Positions 21,394 to 29,562 of a stretch of 45,803 bases of DNA are shown here, piece after piece. How positions within the stretch are numbered: position 1 is the stretch's first letter; each line of letters starts with the position of its first letter. The DNA comes from Micromonospora sp. HK10 (lineage in GTDB: Bacteria; Actinomycetota; Actinomycetes; Mycobacteriales; Micromonosporaceae). Location: assembly GCF_000982955.1 (NCBI RefSeq), contig NZ_KQ058674.1:1-45803 (forward strand), given 5' to 3'. The translations under genes were made by a program, and so were the position numbers. The notes beneath the pieces were generated by a model that searched no databases, was not told the origin of the DNA, and saw only the letters and a list, made by a program, of their open reading frames with translations.

Positions 21394-22422
21394 ATGAAGA
21401 ACCGTCCTCGCGGCGGACTGGGCCGAGGGCTGGGTGCCCTCATCCCCACCGGGCCCGCGCCCGGTGCGGCGAGCGCCGAGCCCGAGAGCGGTGCGGCGTC
21501 GCCGGTTCCCGTCCCCCCGGCCACGGGTGCGACCGCCGCCATCGTCGGCCCGCCCACCCCGGCCGCCGAGCCTGAGCCAGAGCCACAGCTGAGCCCGGTG
21601 CCCGGCGCACGCTTCGCTGAGATCCCGGTCGACTCGATCGTGCCCAACCCGAAGCAGCCGCGGCAGGTCTTCGACGAGGAGGCCCTGGAGGAGCTGAAGA
21701 CCTCCATCCAGGAGGTCGGCTTCCTCCAGCCGATCGTGGTGCGCCAACTCGACAGCGAGAAGTACGAACTCGTCATGGGTGAGCGGCGCTGGCGCGCCGC
21801 CCAAGCGGTCGGCCGCGACAGCATCCCGGCGATCGTCCGGGACACCAAGGACGACGCGATGCTCCGGGACGCCCTCCTGGAGAACATCCACCGGGCCAAC
21901 CTCAACCCGCTGGAAGAGGCGGCCGCGTACCAGCAACTGCTGGAGGAGTTCGGGGCCACCCACGAGGAACTGGCCCGCCGGATCGGGCGGAGTCGGCCGC
22001 AGATCTCGAACACCATCCGGCTAATGAACCTGCCGGCCCAGGTGCAGCGACGGGTCGCTGCCGGAGTGCTCTCCGCCGGCCATGCGCGGGCGCTGCTCAG
22101 CCTCGACGACACCGAGGCCCAGGAGCAGCTCGCCAAGCGGATCGTCGCCGAGGGCATCTCCGTACGCGCCACCGAGGAACTGGTGGCGCTGGCGCTGGCC
22201 GACGGCCCGGCGAAGGCACCGGCGGCCAAGCGCCGACCGAAGCCCCACGCGCCGGCGCTCTCCGATCTGGCTGACCGCCTCTCCGACCGGTTCGACACCC
22301 GTGTGAAGGTCGACATCGGCCGGAGCAAGGGCAAGATCACCATTGAGTTCGCGACGGTCGACGACCTGGAGCGGATCGTGGGCATCATCGGCGTGGGCCA
22401 GGAGGAGCCGCCGACGGAGTAG
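21394..22422 (+). CDS. parB: Chromosome-partitioning protein ParB (Spo0J)
   Basis: CTP-dependent DNA clamp that loads at parS and spreads, 342 residues. The N-terminus has the ParA-stimulating Arg-rich [18 protein letters not shown]. The CTPase/ParB-N domain runs from [17 protein letters not shown] through the motifs GERRWRAAQ and [14 protein letters not shown]. The helix-turn-helix is at [22 protein letters not shown]. The C-terminus is the dimerisation domain, from [19 protein letters not shown]. The ATG follows GGGAGG. Six parS sites lie within about 2 kb on either side of the gene. Confidence 0.98.
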   Translation: MKNRPRGGLGRGLGALIPTGPAPGAASAEPESGAASPVPVPPATGATAAIVGPPTPAAEPEPEPQLSPVPGARFAEIPVDSIVPNPKQPRQVFDEEALEELKTSIQEVGFLQPIVVRQLDSEKYELVMGERRWRAAQAVGRDSIPAIVRDTKDDAMLRDALLENIHRANLNPLEEAAAYQQLLEEFGATHEELARRIGRSRPQISNTIRLMNLPAQVQRRVAAGVLSAGHARALLSLDDTEAQEQLAKRIVAEGISVRATEELVALALADGPAKAPAAKRRPKPHAPALSDLADRLSDRFDTRVKVDIGRSKGKITIEFATVDDLERIVGIIGVGQEEPPTE

Positions 22423-22439
22423 TCGCCCGCCTCGACCCC

Positions 22440-22471
22440 GGCCGCGTGGATTCCGTATGGACCACGCGGCC
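22440..22471. terminator. Terminator hairpin after parB
   Basis: A 10-bp perfect stem (GGCCGCGTGG, 22440-22449, and CCACGCGGCC, 22462-22471) with a 12-base loop starts 18 bases after the parB stop. Confidence 0.6.
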
Positions 22472-22887
22472 GAGTCGTATCCGGGGTAGCCGAGGGCGGG
22501 ACGCCAACGAGGGCGGGTGCCGAGTCGCCCCCGGCGCAGTGGCGGGGGTGAACCAGCGTGCAGGTGCCTCAGCCGAGCCGGCCGGAGAAGCCGGCGCCCA
22601 TCCCGACCCCCGAGCCACGGTCCGGTCGACGGTAGGTCGGGCTCGACGGCACCGAGTGGCGGGGTCTGTTTGCGCCCGAGGGTTGCGGCCGGGCTGAGCC
22701 AGTCGGACCGAAGACAGACTCAGTGCTGCTGCGGCTCCACGGACCCAGCACCGTAGGACCCGCTGAGAGGCCTCCTGCTGGCCAATTCCCACCGTTGCGC
22801 CCCGGGGCTCCGGGCGGCCGTGTCAAGCGGCGCAGCGAGGCTCACGGGCGTTGCCGGTACGGGGTGCGGATGGATGAAGGCGGCCAT

Positions 22888-22901
22888 GTTTCACGTGAAA
22901 C
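22888..22901. promoter_or_regulatory. parS site 3
   Basis: Perfect GTTTCACGTGAAAC, 466 bases downstream of parB, in DNA with no gene. Confidence 0.93.
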
Positions 22902-23542
22902 GAAGGCCATCGGCCGACGGGCGAGCCGGCGCCATCCGTACACCAAGTCAAGTGCGCTCCGGCCCGGTCACCAGACCGCACGGCAGAACCACCGGTGGAT
23001 CGCTCCGGGGCAGGCCGGTGTGGCTACGGCCTGGTTAAAGGCTGGCGAAGAGCTTTTGGGTTGGTCGACCGGTGGGAGATGAAGCCGCCAGTCCTCCGGT
23101 GCGCCGGCAGCGGTGTGCGCGGCCCGTTGAGAGTCGACTCTCGGATCGGAACCGGTGACGAGTTCACTCGCCTGGCGCTCAAGAGGTGCCGGCGCGGCGC
23201 GGTCGACGATGGCGGCAGGCCCGGATGGGCGCAATCGGAGGGGCGGTGCCTCTCTCGCTGACCGACCTGTTGGGTTCGGTGGGTGTCGGCGACCGCCATG
23301 TTCGGCGTGCCAAGGTCCGCGCCCCTCCGCCTTGTCGGCACCAGGAGGCGGCGACCGCGCCTCCAGGGCCGGGCGGTAGGACTGCCGACGACGGCCATGT
23401 GAGATAAGGCCGGGACGGGCCGGTCTGCCGAGCCGGAACGTCTGCCGGTGACGGTTGCACGGGAACGACGGGCTGAGCTGCCCCAACGGCCTATACGCGT
23501 GCGGGTAGGTGGAAGGACCAGAAGACCGGACCGGGCCCTGTC

Positions 23543-23556
23543 GTTTCACGTGAAAC
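23543..23556. promoter_or_regulatory. parS site 4
   Basis: Perfect GTTTCACGTGAAAC followed by A. It forms a close pair with parS 5, with starts 77 bases apart. Confidence 0.93.
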
Positions 23557-23619
23557 AAAACCGGAGTTGGCCAGCGGTCCATCTCTGTTGGACAGAGGCG
23601 CGGGTGGAGCTGAGTCGCC

Positions 23620-23633
23620 GTTTCACGTGAAAC
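23620..23633. promoter_or_regulatory. parS site 5
   Basis: Perfect GTTTCACGTGAAAC followed by A, the second member of the close pair with parS 4. Confidence 0.93.
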
Positions 23634-23922
23634 AGAAGGAGGAGCACCGACCCGCCGGCAATGCCAAAGAGCGAGGGAGTACCCGACCCGACGCCGGCAA
23701 CGCCGCAGCGCCGGCCCGACGCCGGCAACACCACAGAGCGGACCCGAGACGCCGACCGCTCGAACGGCCCGAGTGGTCCTGCCGAACTCCCACTAGATAG
23801 TTGAACCGGCAGGGGCGTGGAGCGCGCCGGTTCGAACGACAATGACGCGCGGCGCGAAAGGGGGGCCGAAACCTCACCACGGCGTCATCGGCACCGCCTC
23901 GCAGAGCGGCGACAGCGACCGT

Positions 23923-24006
23923 CGGCCGGGCACGTCCCGGCGCGCCGCCGGCTCCCCTTCCGCCCCTGGGGAACCGGGCCGCGAGGGTCGCCCGCCGGCC
24001 AGCCTG
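23923..24006. repeat. Dispersed repeat, copy B (inverted relative to the copy in parA)
   Basis: The reverse complement of this segment matches 20105-20193 closely over about 85 bases, differing by a few substitutions and two short length changes. It directly abuts the long hairpin at 24009-24063. No transposase is near. Confidence 0.8.
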
Positions 24007-24008
24007 CC

Positions 24009-24063
24009 CGCTCGTGCTGCCGGCGGCGATCTCGCGGCTTGATCGCGGTCGGCAGCACGAGCG
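24009..24063. repeat. Long hairpin next to repeat copy B
   Basis: CGCTCGTGCTGCCG (24009-24022) and CGGCAGCACGAGCG (24050-24063) are perfect complements. The stem continues inward for nine more positions, with one mismatch and one G-T pair, to a loop of about nine bases. It is too far from any gene end to be an ordinary terminator. Confidence 0.7.
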
Positions 24064-24438
24064 GCGCTGCCCTCTGGATGTCGAGCCGTGCGACGACCGA
24101 CTTGGCCGACGCCGCTTGCTTTTCCCGCCTCATCGATCGGGCTCGGCCCTTCGGGCCACTTAGGGTCTGATCCGTCGAGGGCCGGCGGCGCAAAGATCCG
24201 CGCCGGCCCGATCGCCACTCCGAACCCACCGCAGTACCGCTCACCCGAACGCAAAGCTTCGCCTGCGAGCTTCCGAGTCCGGTTTCCGTCGGCGTGTCAA
24301 CGGTAGCCCTTCGGGTTCGGCCGAGATCCGTAGCAACGGATGCGTGATCGGCCCTCCCAGGCCGGTGCCGACGCCCGAGTCCGTCGTTAGAAACTACGGG
24401 CCGCGTCCGGGTAGAACGCCCTCGGGCACCGCGTCGCG

Positions 24439-24576
24439 TTATCCACAGTTGTTTTCCACAGGGCATCGCCGTTTCACGTGAAACAACACGCCGAAAGCCT
24501 TGCTGAGCTGTGGATGACGCGGTGTGGTGATGACCTCAGCTGCCTGTGGACAACCCGGTGGACAACCGGTGGACGG
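24439..24576. promoter_or_regulatory. DnaA-box cluster outside oriC
   Basis: Boxes are TTATCCACA (24439-24447, perfect), TTTTCCACA (24452-24460), TGTGGATGA (24509-24517), TGTGGACAA (24545-24553, perfect), GGTGGACAA (24557-24565) and GGTGGACGG (24568-24576). Six boxes in 138 bases, interleaved with parS 6, lie about 12 kb from oriC and upstream of the HIT-like gene. Confidence 0.75.
24471..24484. promoter_or_regulatory. parS site 6
   Basis: Perfect GTTTCACGTGAAAC followed by A, located inside the DnaA-box cluster. Confidence 0.93.
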
Positions 24577-24635
24577 TCATCGGGATTCCGCCGATCACCG
24601 TTGGATCGGGTAGGGACAGGCGTCGCTGACTCGGT

Positions 24636-24641
24636 TAGGGT
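24636..24641 (+). promoter_or_regulatory. -10 element giving a probable leaderless transcript
   Basis: TAGGGT ends seven bases before the GTG at 24649. This spacing puts transcription start at about the start codon, as in leaderless actinobacterial genes. A weak -35 (GGGACA, 24613-24618) lies 17 bases upstream. Confidence 0.45.
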
Positions 24642-24648
24642 CAGCGTC

Positions 24649-25800
24649 GTGCAGGACACCCCTCCCTCAGTTCCGGACTTCACCCAGTGGCCCTCCTTTC
24701 CCTTCGAGGGCGACCTCCACGTCAAGCAGCTCGACGATCCGGTACCGGTCGAACCTCCGCGCCGTGGAGAGGGCAACCGGGAGTGCACCGCCTGCGCCGC
24801 GCCCGACGAGGCGTACATCTGGGTCGGCGAACGATGGCGGGTACGGACCATGGACCGGCCCACCGGGCTGCCGATGGTGCTGATTCTGGAGTCTCGCTCG
24901 CACCTCGATCTCGGTGACCTTCCGAACCTGCTCGCCGCCGAGCTTGGCGTGATGACGGTACGGCTGGAACGCGCCATCCGGTCGTTGGACGGAGTGGCCC
25001 GCGTCCACGTCAACCGTTGGGGCGACGGCTCCGCGCACCTGCACCTGTGGTTCCTGGCACGGCCGTACGGGCGACTGCAGTTGAGGGGCACCTTCCTGTC
25101 CCTCTGGGACTCGATTCTGCCGCCGATCTCCGAGTCGCAGTGGCGGGAGAATCTGGCCCTGGTCGCCGCCTGGCTGGCCGAGTTCGGTGGCCGACCGCTC
25201 GCCGAGCCGCCACGCATCCAGTGGCAGGCCCCGTCCCGCTTCTCCTCCTCGCCGAGTGAGAGCGCCGGCGGTGGACCGGAGGACGAAGCCGTTTCGGTGA
25301 TCGAAGCCGCCGAGGAAAACCCGGAGCCGGAACCAGCTGAGTCGGCCGAGCACGCCACGCCGCCAAGGGACGTCCCGCCGACCGACCACCCCGCGTCAGC
25401 CACGGACCCCGCGGCGCCCGACCCCGCGGCGCTGACTAACCCCACCGCGCTGACCGACTACACCCCACCGACCGATCACACCGCACCGGCGGGCCACACT
25501 GAGCCGGCGGGCCACACTGAGCCGGCGGGCCACACTGAGCCGGCGGGCTACGCCGCGCCCACCGGGCATACCGCGCCGGCTGAACATCTCGCGTCGGCCG
25601 AGGACACGGTCTCGACGGAGTCAGTCGAGCCAGCGGGGCGGCCGGGCTCAGCAGACCGGGCCGAACCGGCAGCGCAGGCCACGCCGGCAGCGCCGGCAGG
25701 GCAGGCTGGCAACCCGGACCAGGTCGAGCGGACCGAGGTGCCAGCGCAGCGGGATCCATTCGAAGCGGAGCAGAGTAAGCCGGCACCGAGCGCGGGCTGA
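24649..25800 (+). CDS. HIT-like fold protein with a repetitive acidic tail
   Basis: A 383-residue protein. Residues about 1-210 form a globular part with a CxxC (CTAC, 46-49) and a histidine-triad-like core: SRSHLDLGDLPNLLAAELG, then AHLHLWFLARP (H130, H132). A third histidine is replaced by Trp, so nucleotide hydrolase activity is uncertain. Residues from about 225 are an acidic Pro/Ala/Glu/Thr-rich tail with tandem repeats, including EPAGHT units. The start GTG 24649 follows TAGGGT by seven bases with no ribosome site, which fits a leaderless mRNA. An upstream in-frame reading from 24478 would begin inside parS and DnaA boxes, so it is rejected. The substrate is unknown. Confidence 0.75.
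   Translation: MQDTPPSVPDFTQWPSFPFEGDLHVKQLDDPVPVEPPRRGEGNRECTACAAPDEAYIWVGERWRVRTMDRPTGLPMVLILESRSHLDLGDLPNLLAAELGVMTVRLERAIRSLDGVARVHVNRWGDGSAHLHLWFLARPYGRLQLRGTFLSLWDSILPPISESQWRENLALVAAWLAEFGGRPLAEPPRIQWQAPSRFSSSPSESAGGGPEDEAVSVIEAAEENPEPEPAESAEHATPPRDVPPTDHPASATDPAAPDPAALTNPTALTDYTPPTDHTAPAGHTEPAGHTEPAGHTEPAGYAAPTGHTAPAEHLASAEDTVSTESVEPAGRPGSADRAEPAAQATPAAPAGQAGNPDQVERTEVPAQRDPFEAEQSKPAPSAG
25486..25548. repeat. 18-bp tandem repeat in the HIT-like gene
   Basis: CCGGCGGGCCACACTGAG occurs three times without change (25486, 25504, 25522), followed by a partial fourth copy. Each unit encodes six residues of the tail. Confidence 0.9.
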
Positions 25801-26255
25801 CCGAGCGACCCGTCCGCCTCAGCGCGGCCGGATCCCCCCTTCCTTGCCGCGGCGCGGCGAATAGCGCATGTCATCGCGGCCGATCCAGGTGTGGAAGCCG
25901 CCTCGAGCAGCCGGGCCGCCAGCGGCCCCGCCACAGGATCGGGAGCGCGGCTGGTCGCGTCGGCCCGCGTCGGCCGCGCCGCACCGCCACAGGATCGGGA
26001 ACGCGGCTGGTTGCATCGGCCCGCGTCGGCCGCGCCGCCCCACCACAGGATCGGGAGCGCGGCTGGTCGCGTCGGCCGCGCCGCCCCGCCGCCCCGCCGC
26101 AGGATCCGGAACGCGGCCGGCCGACGCGGCCGGCCCTCGCCGGCCGGGTCGTCGACCCGAGCCGGGCAGCCCCCACCGGCCTGCGTCGCCCGCGTCGGCC
26201 CCCACAGGACCGGGAACCCGGCCGGCCGGCGGGCGACCTGAGAGCGCCGGGAGAG
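25801..26255. other. Convergent gap between the HIT-like gene and ddl, filled by a minisatellite
   Basis: This gap lies between two convergent genes. Most of it (about 25930-26220) is a 55-56-bp repeat, listed separately. I see no gene and no clear terminator hairpin outside the repeat. Confidence 0.6.
25930..26220. repeat. 55-56-bp minisatellite
   Basis: The marker ACAGGATCGGGA begins at 25933, 25989 and 26044. Degenerate versions begin at 26099 (GCAGGATCCGGA) and 26204 (ACAGGACCGGGA, two periods further on). Between markers the pattern GCGGCTGGTCGCGTCGGC and CGCGCCGC recurs. The period is not a multiple of three, so reading frames change between copies and the repeat is unlikely to be coding. 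Confidence 0.8.
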
Positions 26256-27254
26256 CTACAGCTGACGGCCCGCTGCCCGGCTGACCAGCGAGCCGAGTAC
26301 CCGGCCGAAGTCCAGTCCAGCGGCCTGCACGGCCAGCGGCAGCAGGGAGGTCTCGGTCATCCCCGGGGAGACGTTGACCTCCAACACGTGTGGCTGCCCG
26401 TCCCCGTCGACGATCAGGTCGACCCGGGACAGGTCCCGGAGGCCGAGCGCACGGTGTGCGGCGAGGGCCACCTCGGACACCCGCCGCGTGGTTTCCTCGT
26501 CGAGCCGGGCGGGCGCGTGCCAGGTGGTGCGACCGGCGGTGTAGCGGGCCGCGTAGTCGTAGACGCCGTTGCGGGGCACGATCTCAACCGGAGGTAGTGC
26601 CTGCGGGCCGGCGCCCAGGTCGACCACGGAGACCGCCACGTCCATCCCGGGCACGTACCGCTCCACGAGCGCCGTCTGGTCGTACGCGAAGCAGCCGACC
26701 ATGGCGGCCGGCAGCGACGCCGTGTCCCGGACCACGGCGGCGCCCAGCCCGGAGCCGCCCTGTGCCGGCTTCACCATCAACGGCAGGCCGAGCCGGTCGA
26801 CGATGCGGTCGAGTACGGCTACCGCGCCGAGCTCGGAGAAGCGGTCGTGGGGCAGGGCCACCCAGTCGGGGGTGGGGATGCCGGCCTCGCGCAGGACCGC
26901 CTTCGCCGATGGCTTGTCCCAGGCGAGCCGGGAGGCGCGCGCGTCGCAGCCCACGTAGGGGATGTCGCAGAGGTCGAGCACCCCGCGCAGCGAGCCGTCC
27001 TCGCCGGTGGCCCCGTGCAGCGCGATCACCACCGCGTCGGGTGGGTCGGCGGCCAGCGCGGGCAGCAGGGCCACGTCCGCGTCACGCAGCTCGGCTTCCA
27101 CGCCCACCGCGCGCAGCGCGTCGAGCACCCGCCGACCGGACCGCAGGGATACGTCCCGCTCGTAGGAGAGGCCGCCGGCGAGCACCAGAACGTGCAACTC
27201 GTCGGTGGCGGCGGGGTCGGTCACGGATTCCGGGGCGGCGGGGCTGACGGCCAT
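26256..27254 (-). CDS. ddl: D-alanine--D-alanine ligase family protein
   Basis: ATP-grasp ligase joining two D-alanines for the peptidoglycan precursor, 332 residues. Visible motifs are LVLAGGLSYERDVSLRSG, ALHGATGEDGSLRGVLDLCDIPYVG, VKPAQGGSGLGAAVV (ATP loop), NGVYDYAARYTAG (active-site Tyr segment) and HVLEVNVSPGMTETSLLP (metal and substrate end). The usual GSS of the loop reads GSG, so substrate preference may differ from housekeeping Ddl; another ddl may exist elsewhere. The ATG is seven bases after the aminotransferase stop, which suggests an operon. Confidence 0.85.
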   Translation of the reverse strand: MAVSPAAPESVTDPAATDELHVLVLAGGLSYERDVSLRSGRRVLDALRAVGVEAELRDADVALLPALAADPPDAVVIALHGATGEDGSLRGVLDLCDIPYVGCDARASRLAWDKPSAKAVLREAGIPTPDWVALPHDRFSELGAVAVLDRIVDRLGLPLMVKPAQGGSGLGAAVVRDTASLPAAMVGCFAYDQTALVERYVPGMDVAVSVVDLGAGPQALPPVEIVPRNGVYDYAARYTAGRTTWHAPARLDEETTRRVSEVALAAHRALGLRDLSRVDLIVDGDGQPHVLEVNVSPGMTETSLLPLAVQAAGLDFGRVLGSLVSRAAGRQL

Positions 27255-27261
27255 GCGGGCA

Positions 27262-28575
27262 TCATGCCAAGTCGGGACCGGGCGCGTCCGCGCCGCCCTG
27301 CCGGCGCCGCGGCCCGGCGCCGCCGACCGCCCCGAAGACCTTTCGCATGGCGAGCTCCTGCTCCATCACGCCGGCCAGCCGGCGCACGCCCTCCCGGATC
27401 CGCTCCGGGGCCGGGAAGGAGAAGTTGAGGCGCATGTTGCCGCCGCCGCTCCCGTCGGCGTAGAAGCCGGTGCCGGGCACGTACGCGACGCGGGCGGCGA
27501 TGGCACGCGGCATCATCGCCTTGGAGTCGAGGCCGTCGGGGAGGGTGGCCCAGACGAAGAGACCACCAGCCGGGGTGGTCCAGGTGGTGCCGGCCGGCAT
27601 CAGGTCCGCGAGTGCGTCCAGCAGCGCGTCCCGGCGCTCCCGGTAGACCTCCCGGTAGACCTTGAGCTGCTGCCGCCAGGGCATGGTGCCGAGGTACGTG
27701 GCGACGGCCGCCTGGGCGAACCCGCTGGGGCAGAGGATCTGCGCCTCGCTGGCGATCACGAGCTTGTCGCGGACGGCGTGCGGGGCGAGGATCCAGCCCA
27801 CCCGCAGGCCCGGGGCGAAGGTCTTGGAGAAGGTGCTCAGGTAGAAGACCCCGTCGCGCCGCCGGGCCCGCAGCGGAGCGGGCGCCTCGCCCTCGAAACC
27901 GAGCTGACCGTACGGGTCGTCCTCGACCACCAGCAGGCCGGCCCGCTCGCAGATGTCGAGCACCCGCTCGCGCCGCTCCTCGCTCAGCGTCACGCCGGCC
28001 GGGTTCTGGTAGGTGGGGATGGTGTAGAGAAACTTCACCCGCCGGCCGGCCCGGGCCAGGTCGGCGATGGCCGTCTCCAGCGCCTCCGGGATCAGCCCTT
28101 CGTCGTCCATCGCTACGTGGGCCACCTGGGCCTGGGCGGCCTGGAACACCCCGAGCGCGCCGACGTAGGTCGGGCCTTCGGCGAGCACCACGTCGCCCGG
28201 GTCGAGGAAGAGTCGGGCCACCAGGTCGAGCGCCTGCTGACCGCCGACGGTGACCACCACGTCCTCGGGTGAGGCACCGCAGGCGGCGTCGATCCCGGAG
28301 AGGGACATCACCTCGCAGATCCGCTCGCGCAGCTCCGGGGTGCCCTGGCCGATGCCGTACTGCAGGGTGGTCGTGCCGTGTTCGGCGCCGAGCCGGCCGA
28401 GCATCTCACCGACCGCGTCCAGCGGCAGCGCGGCGATGTACGGTGCCCCGCCGGCGAGCGAGACCACCTCCGGCCGGCTGGCCACCGCGAAGAGCGCCCG
28501 GATCTCGGAGGCGGTCATCCCCCGGACCCGGCGGGCGTACCTGTCGGTGTAGTCGTCGAGCGTCGTGCCGGTCAT
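27262..28575 (-). CDS. PLP-dependent aminotransferase (class I/II, 2-aminoadipate aminotransferase-like)
   Basis: Fold-type I aminotransferase of 437 residues. It has VSLAGGAPYIAALP at the N-terminus, QYGIGQGTPELRERI, the PLP-contacting VTVGGQQALDLVARLFLDPGD, and VVEDDPYGQLGF. The Schiff-base lysine is in YLSTFSKTFAPGLRVGWILAP. It resembles LysN/MocR-type aminotransferase domains, but no DNA-binding domain is attached. ATG 28575 follows GAGGTGATGTC. It reads into ddl with a seven-base gap, so it may supply or process amino acids for the same pathway; this is only inference. Confidence 0.9.
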   Translation of the reverse strand: MTGTTLDDYTDRYARRVRGMTASEIRALFAVASRPEVVSLAGGAPYIAALPLDAVGEMLGRLGAEHGTTTLQYGIGQGTPELRERICEVMSLSGIDAACGASPEDVVVTVGGQQALDLVARLFLDPGDVVLAEGPTYVGALGVFQAAQAQVAHVAMDDEGLIPEALETAIADLARAGRRVKFLYTIPTYQNPAGVTLSEERRERVLDICERAGLLVVEDDPYGQLGFEGEAPAPLRARRRDGVFYLSTFSKTFAPGLRVGWILAPHAVRDKLVIASEAQILCPSGFAQAAVATYLGTMPWRQQLKVYREVYRERRDALLDALADLMPAGTTWTTPAGGLFVWATLPDGLDSKAMMPRAIAARVAYVPGTGFYADGSGGGNMRLNFSFPAPERIREGVRRLAGVMEQELAMRKVFGAVGGAGPRRRQGGADAPGPDLA

Positions 28576-28875
28576 GACATCACCTCGATCGGGTGTCGGC
28601 GGAGCGGCCGTCCGGTGGGTACCCCCGATACCGACATCCATGGCGGCGCGGGACGGCCGGTTGGTCGATCGTAGTCCGCGGCCAGCCGGTCCGGACCAGC
28701 CATCCGGGTACGTCCACATCCCGGACGGGCCGTCCCGCCGCCGGGTGGGGGTTCGCGCGTCCCCTCCCGAACCGCGGGGCGGCGGCGTACGATCGCTCGT
28801 CGGGGGCAGGGGAAAGTGGCGGAACGTGTGCACCGCGGTGGTTACCGCCCCGAGCCTATTGGTGGGGATGCGCTG
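28576..28875. other. Divergent gap between the aminotransferase and GNAT genes
   Basis: About 300 bases that must contain both promoters. I see GAGGTGAT as the ribosome site for the aminotransferase and GGTGGGG before the GNAT gene, but no convincing promoter, operator or hairpin. Confidence 0.4.
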
Positions 28876-29544
28876 ATGTCGCGACGTCTGGTCAGTCTGA
28901 CCCTCGACACCCTTGAGGATCTGCCCCGTCCCTGCCGGGAGTGCGTCTACTGGGAGCTGGATCCGGTTTCGGCCGATCGGGCCTGCGCGGCCGGTGACCC
29001 TGGGCTGGAGAAGGAGGCCTGGGTCTCGCAGACTCTGCTCGAGTGGGGTTCCTGCGGCAAGCTGGCGTACGTCGACGGGATGCCGGCCGGTTTCGTCATG
29101 TACGCCCCGCCCGCGTACGTTCCGCGCTCGATGGCCTTCCCGACCTCGCCGGTCTCGGCGGACGCCGCGCTGTTGATGACCGCGAACGTGGTGCCCGCCT
29201 TCGCCGGTGGAGGTCTGGGCCGGATGCTGGTCCAGGGTGTCGCCCGGGATCTCACGAAGCGCGGCATCAAGGCGATCGAGGCGTTCGGCGACGCCAAGTT
29301 CGGCGAGGGCGCGGTGGACGATCCGACCCGGGCCTGTGTGGCGCCGGCCGACTTCTTCCTCTCGGTGGGCTTCAAGACCGTCCGCCCGCATCCCCGTTAC
29401 CCGCGCCTGCGGTTGGAGTTGCGCACCGCGCTGAGCTGGAAGTCCGACGTCGAGTACGCGCTGGAGAAGCTGCTCGGCTCGATGAGCCCGGAGTCGCTGC
29501 TCCGCCCGGTGCGCCCGGCCCCGGCGACCCGCGCGACGGGCTGA
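28876..29544 (+). CDS. GNAT-family N-acetyltransferase
   Basis: A 222-residue protein with a GNAT core: AYVDGMPAGFVMYAPP, then LLMTANVVPAFAGGGLGRMLVQGVARDLTKRGIKAIEAFGDAKF, which contains a Q/RxxGxG/A-like acetyl-CoA loop (GGGLGRML), and ACVAPADFFLSVGFKTVRPHPRYPRLRLEL, the usual C-terminal strand. An N-terminal CRECVYWE with two cysteines is typical of the actinobacterial subgroup. The ATG at 28876 follows GGTGGGGATGCGCTG. It is convergent with the cwlM-like gene, with 18 bases between them. The acceptor substrate is unknown. Confidence 0.88.
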   Translation: MSRRLVSLTLDTLEDLPRPCRECVYWELDPVSADRACAAGDPGLEKEAWVSQTLLEWGSCGKLAYVDGMPAGFVMYAPPAYVPRSMAFPTSPVSADAALLMTANVVPAFAGGGLGRMLVQGVARDLTKRGIKAIEAFGDAKFGEGAVDDPTRACVAPADFFLSVGFKTVRPHPRYPRLRLELRTALSWKSDVEYALEKLLGSMSPESLLRPVRPAPATRATG

Positions 29545-29562
29545 GGTCGGGGGGCGGCCGAT

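Larger units (their letters stand above)
22423..24648. other. 2.2-kb gene-poor segment with parS and DnaA-box clusters
   Basis: No reading frame here looks like a real protein: the frames are short, overlap each other on both strands and give Arg/Pro-rich low-complexity translations. The segment instead holds the parB terminator, four parS sites (22888, 23543, 23620, 24471), a degenerate 28-bp repeat around 23650-23740 (CCCGACGCCGGCAAC at 23687 and 23715), a dispersed repeat copy (23923-24006), a long hairpin (24009-24063) and a DnaA-box cluster (24439-24576). It looks like a centromere-like region rather than coding DNA. Confidence 0.7.

Noticed and set aside
23828..23836. GGTTCGAAC, resembling a tRNA T-loop
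   Set aside because: No flanking T-stem, anticodon arm or acceptor stem could be formed around it; no tRNA is supported.
24478..24648. Upstream extension of the HIT-like protein beginning inside parS 6
   Set aside because: The codons would be made of parS and DnaA-box sequence (WTTRWTTGG), and a good -10 element precedes GTG 24649 at leaderless spacing.
25868..26284. Plus- and minus-strand frames through the 55-bp minisatellite
   Set aside because: The repeat period is not a multiple of three, translations are Arg/Pro/Gly-rich and change frame from copy to copy.
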